From a bacterium (lineage in GTDB: Bacteria > Bacillota > Clostridia > Oscillospirales > Oscillospiraceae), in assembly GCA_019424865.1 (NCBI GenBank), contig JAHYYS010000016.1:8918-37247 (forward strand): a stretch of 28,330 bases of DNA. Direction: 5' to 3'. Under the pieces are notes generated by a model that saw nothing but the letters and a program-made list of their open reading frames with translations, had not been told where the DNA came from and did not search any database. The position numbers and the translations under genes were made by a program. Below, in pieces: positions 22,637 through 28,330 of the stretch (positions are counted from its first letter, which is position 1; the number at the start of each line of letters is the position of its first letter).

Positions 22637-23377
22637 TCAGAATCCCCCCAGCTCCCGGATGACAGCGCTGGCCAGCACCAGCCCGGCGGCGGCCGGGACA
22701 CAGGAGAGAGAGCCGGGGACGGCCCGCCGGGCGGAGGATTCGGGCCGGGTGTCCTGCCCGGCGGCATCCTCCTCCGGCGGCTGAGCGGGGGAGAGGGGCT
22801 CCTCCCGGGAATAGACCACCTTCAGGTGGGAGATGCCCCGCCGGCGCAGCTCTTTGCGCATCACCCGGGCCAGCGGACAGCCCTGGGTCTTGCTCAGGTC
22901 GGTGACCGTGAAGGCGCAGGGGTCCAGCTTGTTTCCCGAGCCCATGGCGCTGATAATTTTTATCTGTAAGGCGGTACACCTTGTCACCAGCTCCAGCTTG
23001 GCGGATACGGTGTCCACCGCGTCCACCACATAGTCGTACTGGGTCAGATCCACCTGGTCCGCGTTTTCCGGCAGATAGAACATCCGCACCGCACGCACGC
23101 GGCAGGCGGGGTTGATGTCCAGCACCCGCCGGGCCATCACCTCCGCCTTGGGCTGGCCCAGGGTGGAGTGGAGGGCGATAATCTGCCGGTTCAGGTTGCT
23201 CTCGGCCACCGTGTCGTCATCATAAAGGTCCAGCGCCCCCACGCCGGCCCGGGCCAGGGCCTCCACGCAGAAGCCGCCCACGCCGCCCACACCAAACACG
23301 GCCACCCGGGCGGCGGCCAGGCGGGCAAGGGGCGTATCTCCAATCAGCATGCGGGTGCGAATCCATTGGTCGGACAT
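22637..23377 (-). CDS. tcdA: tRNA threonylcarbamoyladenosine dehydratase (TcdA/CsdL)
   Basis: An E1-like ATP-dependent enzyme that cyclises t6A at position 37 of tRNAs to the ct6A form. The 246 residues start RTRMLIGDTPLARLAAARV, continue with the nucleotide-binding loop VFGVGGVGGFCVEAL, then YDDDTVAESNLNRQI and VVDAVDTVSAKLEL. The family strand SAMGSGNKLDP and a KTQGCPLARVMRKELRRRGI region follow. This is the ThiF fold without the C-terminal rhodanese of MoeB. ATG is the complement of 23375-23377, with GGGAGGAAA upstream. A promoter lies about 70 bases upstream. The gene stands alone, convergent with the DUF2975 operon. Confidence 0.9.
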   Translation of the reverse strand: MSDQWIRTRMLIGDTPLARLAAARVAVFGVGGVGGFCVEALARAGVGALDLYDDDTVAESNLNRQIIALHSTLGQPKAEVMARRVLDINPACRVRAVRMFYLPENADQVDLTQYDYVVDAVDTVSAKLELVTRCTALQIKIISAMGSGNKLDPCAFTVTDLSKTQGCPLARVMRKELRRRGISHLKVVYSREEPLSPAQPPEEDAAGQDTRPESSARRAVPGSLSCVPAAAGLVLASAVIRELGGF

Positions 23378-23445
23378 AGGTCTGTTTCCTCCCGTTGTCC
23401 CGGCATCCGGCGCACGGCGGAAGCGCGGGGATATATTTAAAATTC

Positions 23446-23474
23446 AGTATAGCACAAAATTCGGCTCAGGCCAA
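23446..23474 (-). promoter_or_regulatory. Promoter of tcdA
   Basis: On the minus strand TTGGCC (complement of 23469-23474) and TATACT (complement of 23446-23451) are 17 bases apart, with a TGC extended -10. Confidence 0.65.
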
Positions 23475-23577
23475 CCCGGGCCGGAACAGCCCTTTTGTGC
23501 GGATAAGAAATGCAGGAAGAAGGAGAATTTCCGTTATTTTTATTAAGCAAGGGGACAGATACGCTTTTTTTCCGGGA

Positions 23578-23605
23578 TTGCAAAACGCGGGCGGTCTGAT
23601 ATAAT
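23578..23605 (+). promoter_or_regulatory. Promoter of the agmatinase-family gene
   Basis: TTGCAA (23578-23583) and a perfect TATAAT (23600-23605) are 16 bases apart. The leader of about 80 bases holds only a small CAGGA/TCCTG hairpin and no recognised riboswitch. The rest of the 23378-23691 gap contains no supported gene. Confidence 0.7.
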
Positions 23606-23691
23606 AGCATTACAGCCGCAGGAGAACAAGATCCTGTCGGAATTCCACGGTATAAACCGATTCGCCGATGTTTTGTGAAGGAGGATATGTT

Positions 23692-24645
23692 ATGCGTCCT
23701 GAATTGATCAGCCAGCCTATCACCGGCATTTGTTCCTTTGGCAGATACCCCATTTGTCTGGATCTGGATGAACTGAAGGCCGACTTCGGCGTTCTGGGTG
23801 TGCCTTATGACATGGGCGTGGGCTTTTTAAGCGGCGCCCGCATGGGCCCCCGCCGCATCCGGGAGGCTTCCACCCAGTATGGCCGGGGCGACGTGGGCTA
23901 TTATGACTACGAGGCCGACGAGCAGATGCTGGCCGCCCCCATTACCATTGCCGACTGCGGAGATGCCGACGTGCTCCAGGGCGACCGGGAGTACTCCTTC
24001 ACCTGTATCGAGCGGGCGGTGCGGCGCATCATCCGGGCCGGTTCCATCCCCATTGTCATGGGGGGCGACCACTCCGTCAGCATCCCGGTGGGCCGGGCCC
24101 TGTCGGAGTATGGCAAGGAGATCTGCATCATCCAGTTTGATGCCCATCTGGACTGGACCAACCACGTGGGCCCCCTGGCCCAGGGAAACGGCAGCCCCAT
24201 GCGCCGCCTGTCCGAGATGGACCACATCGGGAAAATGGTGCAGATCGGCCTGCGGGGAATGGGCAGCGGCAAGCGCAGCGACTATGACGACGCCCGCGCC
24301 TACGGCAGCCGGCTGATTTCCGCCCGGGAGCTGCACGACAAGGGCGTGCAGTATGTCCTGGACCAGATCCCCGACGCCGAGGCCTACTATATCACCTTTG
24401 ACATCGACGGCTACGATATGACACTGGCCCCCGGCGCCGCCTCTCCGCTGCCCGGCGGCATCACCTATGACGAGAGCATGGATATGCTCAAGGCCATCTG
24501 CCAGACGGGCAAGGTGGTGGCCATGGATCTGGTGGAGGTGGCCCCGGCCTATGACCCCACCGGCTGCACCGAGCGCCTTGCGGCCTTGACCATGCTGCAG
24601 GTCATCGCCCAGGTGGGGAAGAAGCTCCACGAGAACGACAAATAA
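23692..24645 (+). CDS. Ureohydrolase of the agmatinase/arginase family
   Basis: A manganese enzyme that cleaves a guanidino group to urea plus an amine. Agmatinase (agmatine to putrescine) is the nearest common name, but the substrate is not proven. The 317 residues contain MGGDHSVS (H127), QFDAHLDW (D150, H152, D154) and TFDIDGYDMTLAPG (D237, D239), so all six metal ligands are present. In the third signature the usual Pro after DxDxxD is Met243, an unusual substitution that may mark a different substrate such as another guanidino compound. The start is ATG 23692 with AAGGAGG seven bases before; an in-frame upstream ATG at 23668 lacks one. The gene stands alone. Confidence 0.87.
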   Translation: MRPELISQPITGICSFGRYPICLDLDELKADFGVLGVPYDMGVGFLSGARMGPRRIREASTQYGRGDVGYYDYEADEQMLAAPITIADCGDADVLQGDREYSFTCIERAVRRIIRAGSIPIVMGGDHSVSIPVGRALSEYGKEICIIQFDAHLDWTNHVGPLAQGNGSPMRRLSEMDHIGKMVQIGLRGMGSGKRSDYDDARAYGSRLISARELHDKGVQYVLDQIPDAEAYYITFDIDGYDMTLAPGAASPLPGGITYDESMDMLKAICQTGKVVAMDLVEVAPAYDPTGCTERLAALTMLQVIAQVGKKLHENDK

Positions 24646-24654
24646 GATTGCGGA

Positions 24655-24950
24655 AAAAGAGGCGTGCCGCTTTGTAAAAGCGGCACGCCTGAGACTGTCG
24701 AAAAAGTGGCTTGTCAATTGATAGAAATTGACAAGCCACTTTTTCGAGTAGGCCGCACGAAATTTCAGGCTCGATTTCTTGGGAAATTGTCGCCCAAAAT
24801 TTCGTGAGAGGTGTCATTTCCCAGGCACATGTCCTCGGAAATGACTGGATTTCATTTTATTCCGCCGTCTGCCGACGGCGGAACTCCTTGCAGGAGGGCT
24901 TTTTTGACACGCTGAGGCGTGCCACTTTTGCAAAGTGGCACGCCTCTTTT
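24655..24950. repeat. Tiled-hairpin non-coding element with inverted ends (MITE-like)
   Basis: Both ends carry the inverted sequence AAAAGAGGCGTGCC (24655-24668; complement at 24937-24950). Inside lie at least six hairpins: a 14-bp stem (24660-24673 with 24677-24690), a 22-bp perfect stem (24698-24719 with 24726-24747), and CACGAAATTT (24756-24765 with 24797-24806). Then come GTCATTTCC (24813-24821 with 24837-24845), CCGCCGTC (24862-24869 with 24874-24881), and another 14-bp stem (24915-24928 with 24932-24945) that copies the first with a one-base change. A small CTCCT/AGGAG hairpin followed by six T (24884-24905) could terminate transcription. No protein is encoded. Confidence 0.6.
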
Positions 24951-24980
24951 GACAAGCTGGAATCAGGTGTTTGAGACAGC

Positions 24981-25025
24981 AGTCCCCCGGCGCGGAGCGT
25001 ATCCGCCGCGCCGGGGGACTTTTTG
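24981..25025 (+). terminator. Rho-independent terminator before the phosphoketolase end
   Basis: AGTCCCCCGGCGCGG (24981-24995) pairs with CCGCGCCGGGGGACT (25006-25020), followed by TTTTT on the plus strand. It is oriented to stop plus-strand transcripts running from the agmatinase-family gene through the hairpin element towards the convergent phosphoketolase gene. Confidence 0.85.
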
Positions 25026-25053
25026 GGCTTATGCCGAACCGGGCGGGGGAACG

Positions 25054-27492
25054 TCAGCCGTTCCCCATGCCGCCGTTCCACTTCCAGTCCCGCACCTCAG
25101 GCAGGTCCTGGCCGTAGGTGGTGATGTACTGCTTGTGCTCCACCAGCTTGTCCTTCATCTCCTGAATCAGATAGGAGGCGCTGTTGCCCAGCTGGGGCAG
25201 GCGCTTTACCGTGTCCATCACCAGATGGAAGCGGTCGATGTCGTTGCGCACCCGCATGTCGAAGGGGGTGGTGATGGTGCCCTCCTCCTTATAGCCCCGC
25301 ACATGGAGATTCTTGTTGTGTCGGCGATAGGTCAGCTCGTGGATCAGGGTGGGATAGCCGTGGAAGGCGAAGATAATGGGGGCGTCGGTGGTGAACAGCG
25401 CGTCATAGTCCTCGTCGGTGAGGCCGTGGGGGTGCTCGCTGCGGGGCTGGAGCTTCATCAGGTCCACCACGTTGACCACCCGGATCTTCAGCTGGGGGAG
25501 ATAGCGCCGCAGAATGGTGACGGCGGCCAGGGTTTCAAGGGTAGGGGTATCCCCGCAGCAGGCCAGCACCGCGTCGGGCTCATACCCCTGGTCGTTGGAG
25601 GCCCACTGCCAGATGCCGATGCCGTGGGTACAGTGCTTGATGGCCTCGTCCATGCTCAGCCACTGGGGCCGGGGCAGCTTGGAGGCGATGATGACGTTGA
25701 TATAGTTGCGGCTCTGGATGCAGTGGTCGAAGCAGCTGAGCAGGCAGTTGGCGTCAGGGGGGAGGTACAGGCGCACCACATCGGCCTTCTTGTTGGCCAC
25801 GTGGTCCAGAAATCCCGGATCCTGGTGGGTGAAGCCGTTGTGATCCTGCTGCCATACGTTGGAGGTGAGCACATAGTTCAGCGAGGCGATGGAGTGCCGC
25901 CAGGGCAGCTGCCGGGCCACCTTCAGCCACTTGGCGTGCTGGGAGGCCATGGAGTCCACCGTGCGGATAAAGGCCTCATAGCTGTTGAGAAAGCCGTGGC
26001 GTCCGGTGAGCAGATAGCCCTCCAGCCAGCCCTGACACAGGTGCTCGGACAGGGCGGAGTCCATCACCCGGCCGTCCGGGGAGAGATGATCGTCCGATCT
26101 GGGGTCGATGTCCGCCTCCCACCGCCGCCCGGTGGCCTCAAAGACCTGGGACAGGCGGTTGGACGCAGTCTCGTCCGGCGCAAACATGCGGAAATTCCGG
26201 GCGCTCAGATTCAGATTGATCACGTCCCGCACATAGCTGCCCAGTACCGCCATGTCCTCCGCCTCCACGCCGCCGGGCTGGGGCACCTCCATGGCATAGG
26301 CCCGGAAATCGGGCACCCGCAGGTCCCGCAGCAGCAGCCCGCCGTTGGCGTGGGGGTTGGCCCCCATCCGCCGCTCGCCCACAGGGGCAAACTCCTGCAG
26401 CTCGGCCACCGGTGCCCCCGATTCGTCAAAGAGCTCCTCCGGCCGGTAGCTGCGCAGCCAGCGCTCCAGCTCCTGAACCCGGCCCGGCCGGCCGTCGTGG
26501 ACGGGAATGGGGATCTGGTGGGAGCGCCAGCTCCCTTCCACCGCCTTGCCGTCCACCTCCTGGGGACCGGTCCAGCCCTTGGGAGAGCGCAGTACAATCA
26601 TGGGCCAGCGGGGGCGGGCGGGGTCCCCGGAGGTGCGGGCATACTCCTGAATGCGCTGGATCTCCCGGATGGCCCAGTCCAGGGCGGCGGCCATCTTCTG
26701 GTGCATGGCCATGGGCTCGATGCCCTCCACAAAGCGGGGCTCCCAGCCGCAGCCCTTGAAGAACATTTCCAGCTCCTCGTGGGTGATGCGGGAGAGAATG
26801 GTGGGGTTGGATACCTTGAAGCCGTTGAGATGGAGGATAGGCAGCACCGCCCCGTCGGTGATGGGGTTTAAAAATTTGTTGGAGTGCCAGGCGGCGGCCA
26901 GGGGGCCGGTCTCCGCCTCGCCGTCGCCCACCACGCAGGCGGCAATCAGACTGGGGTTGTCCATCACCGCGCCAAAGGCATGGGCCAGGGAGTAGCCCAG
27001 CTCGCCCCCCTCGTTGATGGAGCCGGGCGTCTGGGGGCCGGTGTGGCAGGGGATGCCGCCGGGGAAGGAGAACTGGCGGAACAGCTTCTTCATCCCCTCC
27101 GCATCCTGGCTGATGTTGGGATAGATTTCACTGTAAGAGCCGTCCAGATAGTCCTGGGCCGCCACGGCGTTGCCCCCGTGGCCGGGGCCGCAGATATAGA
27201 TCATATCCAGGTCGTATCGGACGATGGCCCGGTTTAAGTGGGTATAGATAAAATTCTGCCCCGGGCAGGTGCCCCAGTGGCCCACAAGCTGCTGCTTCAG
27301 GTGCTCCGGCTTCAGCGGCTCCCGCAGCAGGGGATTGTCCAGCAGATACAGCTGGCAGGCGGACAGATAGTTGGCGGCCCGCCACCAGGCGTCGACAGCG
27401 TGAAGCTGTTCCGGGGTGAGGGGATCCTTCTTGGACATGCGGGCAGGGGCCTTGGCGGCCGCCTTTGGAGCGGTATCGGCGGTCTTTGGCAT
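25054..27492 (-). CDS. xfp: Phosphoketolase (xylulose/fructose 6-phosphate)
   Basis: A thiamine-diphosphate enzyme that splits xylulose 5-phosphate (and often fructose 6-phosphate) with phosphate to give acetyl phosphate, the key step of the phosphoketolase pathway. The 812 residues match the family, with about 20 extra at the N-terminus (Ala/Lys/Pro-rich). Motifs include GHWGTCPGQNFIYTHLNR, YICGPGHGGNA, SFPGGIPCHTGPQTPGSINE, the diphosphate-binding VVGDGEAETGPLA and WQQDHNGFTHQDPGFLDH. ATG is the complement of 27490-27492, with GAGGTG upstream supporting the long start; a second Met at residue 19 has no such site. It has its own promoter and is convergent with the ureohydrolase gene. Specificity for one or both sugars is not decided. 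Confidence 0.96.
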   Translation of the reverse strand: MPKTADTAPKAAAKAPARMSKKDPLTPEQLHAVDAWWRAANYLSACQLYLLDNPLLREPLKPEHLKQQLVGHWGTCPGQNFIYTHLNRAIVRYDLDMIYICGPGHGGNAVAAQDYLDGSYSEIYPNISQDAEGMKKLFRQFSFPGGIPCHTGPQTPGSINEGGELGYSLAHAFGAVMDNPSLIAACVVGDGEAETGPLAAAWHSNKFLNPITDGAVLPILHLNGFKVSNPTILSRITHEELEMFFKGCGWEPRFVEGIEPMAMHQKMAAALDWAIREIQRIQEYARTSGDPARPRWPMIVLRSPKGWTGPQEVDGKAVEGSWRSHQIPIPVHDGRPGRVQELERWLRSYRPEELFDESGAPVAELQEFAPVGERRMGANPHANGGLLLRDLRVPDFRAYAMEVPQPGGVEAEDMAVLGSYVRDVINLNLSARNFRMFAPDETASNRLSQVFEATGRRWEADIDPRSDDHLSPDGRVMDSALSEHLCQGWLEGYLLTGRHGFLNSYEAFIRTVDSMASQHAKWLKVARQLPWRHSIASLNYVLTSNVWQQDHNGFTHQDPGFLDHVANKKADVVRLYLPPDANCLLSCFDHCIQSRNYINVIIASKLPRPQWLSMDEAIKHCTHGIGIWQWASNDQGYEPDAVLACCGDTPTLETLAAVTILRRYLPQLKIRVVNVVDLMKLQPRSEHPHGLTDEDYDALFTTDAPIIFAFHGYPTLIHELTYRRHNKNLHVRGYKEEGTITTPFDMRVRNDIDRFHLVMDTVKRLPQLGNSASYLIQEMKDKLVEHKQYITTYGQDLPEVRDWKWNGGMGNG

Positions 27493-27525
27493 AGACTTGT
27501 CACCTCGTTGCGCGTGTTTTCTCCT

Positions 27526-27554
27526 ATCTTAACTCTTTTTCGGGCGACAATCAA
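27526..27554 (-). promoter_or_regulatory. Promoter of the phosphoketolase gene
   Basis: On the minus strand TTGATT (complement of 27549-27554) and TAAGAT (complement of 27526-27531) are 17 bases apart. The stretch between here and the leuA terminator (27555-27716) shows no gene. Confidence 0.6.
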
Positions 27555-27715
27555 TGGGGAATGCTGGTGTTTTTCCGGTAAAAATAAGTTTAACCATGGA
27601 ATTGCCCCTGGAGAAAGGACATTCACCCGTGTCTCCGGGGGCAAAATGGACTGCATTATGGATCCGGATTGTCTGTTTTTGGGCGCTTTCTCAGGAGAAC
27701 CAGGCCGGGAACATC

Positions 27716-27755
27716 AAAATCCGCCCGCCGGCAAACAGAGCCGGCGGGCGGATTT
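27716..27755 (-). terminator. Terminator of leuA
   Basis: A perfect 16-bp stem: AAATCCGCCCGCCGGC (27717-27732) with GCCGGCGGGCGGATTT (27740-27755). On the minus strand it ends in GGATTTTGATG. It lies 31 bases after the leuA stop. Confidence 0.8.
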
Positions 27756-27785
27756 CTGACACTGGAAAGGATAAGAGAGCCTGCC

Positions 27786-28330
27786 TCACTTCCGCTTGGA
27801 GCGGTTGATGGCGGACAGGATGGCGCGCAGGGGGGCCAGGTTGATGTTGTGGGACAGGCCGACGCCCCAGTACTTCCTGCCGTCCTTTTGATCCTGAAGC
27901 AGGATGTAGGCCACGCCCTGAGAGTCGGAGCCGTCGGTAATGGCGTGGGACTTGTAATCCAGGAAGGTGAAGTGGGCCATTTTCTCGTCCTTGATGGCGT
28001 TGAAGAAGGCGTCGATGGGTCCGTTGCCCTCGCCGGCTACCGCAAAGATGGTGTCGGTGTGCTGGAGGGTGCCCTTGAAGGCCACGTGGGAGTGGCCCTC
28101 GCTGTCGATGGTCTCCTCAAAGGCGTGGCTGAGCAGCCGATAGGGCTCCTTGGCCTCGATATACTCCTGCTGGAACAGCTCCAGAATGCGCTGGGGCTGG
28201 ATCTCGGTGCCCACCCGGTCGGTCTCCACCTGGACGATGTGGCCGAACTCGGGGTGCATGGCCTTGGGCAGGTCATAGCCGAAGTTGTGCTCCATGATAT
28301 AGGCGGCGCCGCCCTTGCCCGACTGGGAGT
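27786..28330 (-). CDS. leuA: 2-Isopropylmalate synthase, C-terminal part (cut by window edge)
   Basis: First committed enzyme of leucine synthesis (2-oxoisovalerate plus acetyl-CoA). Only about 180 C-terminal residues are inside the window; the frame is open to the right edge. The visible part starts near SGKGGAAYIMEHNFGYDLP and contains MHPEFGHIVQVETDRVGTEI, then the regulatory-domain region HTDTIFAVAGEGNGPIDAFF and TDGSDSQGVAYILLQ. It ends NRSKRK. This is the long, yeast-like LeuA type, in which the C-terminal domain mediates leucine feedback inhibition. A homocitrate or citramalate synthase is possible but less likely given these motifs. The Met at 28295 is internal, not a start. Confidence 0.85.
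   Translation of the reverse strand, partial: SQSGKGGAAYIMEHNFGYDLPKAMHPEFGHIVQVETDRVGTEIQPQRILELFQQEYIEAKEPYRLLSHAFEETIDSEGHSHVAFKGTLQHTDTIFAVAGEGNGPIDAFFNAIKDEKMAHFTFLDYKSHAITDGSDSQGVAYILLQDQKDGRKYWGVGLSHNINLAPLRAILSAINRSKRK

Noticed and set aside
23509..23598. Short plus-strand frame (29 codons) before the agmatinase-family promoter
   Set aside because: No good ribosome binding site, and it overlaps the promoter region of the next gene.
23606..23691. Riboswitch in the leader of the agmatinase-family gene
   Set aside because: Only one small hairpin and a single ACGR-like loop were seen, not enough for a guanidine or other known riboswitch.
24655..24950. CRISPR array
   Set aside because: The repeats are palindromes of different sequence and length without regular spacing, and no cas genes are present.
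24919..26871. A 650-codon plus-strand open frame opposite the phosphoketolase gene
   Set aside because: The minus strand is certainly phosphoketolase; the plus frame has the repetitive His/Gly/Val composition of an antisense shadow and runs through a hairpin and a terminator.

Overview
The window looks like a chromosomal segment of a high-GC, spore-forming gut member of the Clostridia, probably Oscillospiraceae-like. The evidence is a G+C-rich genome with strong GGAGG-type ribosome binding sites, a clear sporulation sigma factor SigG, an IreB-family protein, a T-box riboswitch, a YoaS/YozG-type gene pair, and fermentative enzymes (phosphoketolase, malic enzyme). The taxon is an inference from gene content; no rRNA or other marker gene is present. 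About 25 genes are supported. No phage, insertion sequence, CRISPR array or tRNA gene was seen.

Left part (1-6340, all + strand): uppP (undecaprenyl-diphosphate phosphatase) and an FtsK/SpoIIIE DNA translocase are closely spaced. An ireB homologue follows with its own promoter and terminator. A cysteine-rich DUF3795 gene is then translationally coupled to a DUF523 (TudS-like) gene. Last comes sigG, whose ribosome binding site lies inside a leader hairpin.

Middle (6341-14915): a ZIP metal transporter and a PiT phosphate transporter lie on the minus strand. Next is a divergent DNA-damage locus: a Y-family polymerase (minus) and a radical-SAM SplB-like gene followed by a GyrI-like gene (plus), sharing an intergenic region with a LexA-box-like site. 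A methyltransferase and a TetR regulator follow, with two matching palindromic operators. Then come a membrane-bound XRE regulator and a YibE/F membrane protein preceded by a 29-codon membrane peptide gene.

Right-middle (15036-21000): a lipoprotein alkaline phosphatase with a possible Pho-box promoter, a divergent malic enzyme, and a minus-strand operon running T-box leader, EamA permease, unknown 4-TM protein, tyrS. The T-box most plausibly senses tRNA-Tyr, which would put the permease and the unknown membrane protein under tyrosine-responsive control.

Right part (21128-28330): a DUF2975/HTH/membrane-protein operon, tcdA, a ureohydrolase of the agmatinase family, a roughly 300-bp non-coding element built of tiled hairpins with matching inverted ends, a phosphoketolase, and the 3' part of leuA cut by the window edge.

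The signals most worth following are the RBS-sequestering sigG hairpin, the tyrosine T-box operon with two non-synthetase membrane genes, the SOS-like divergent locus whose radical-SAM protein ends in a clamp-binding-like motif, and the tiled hairpin element.
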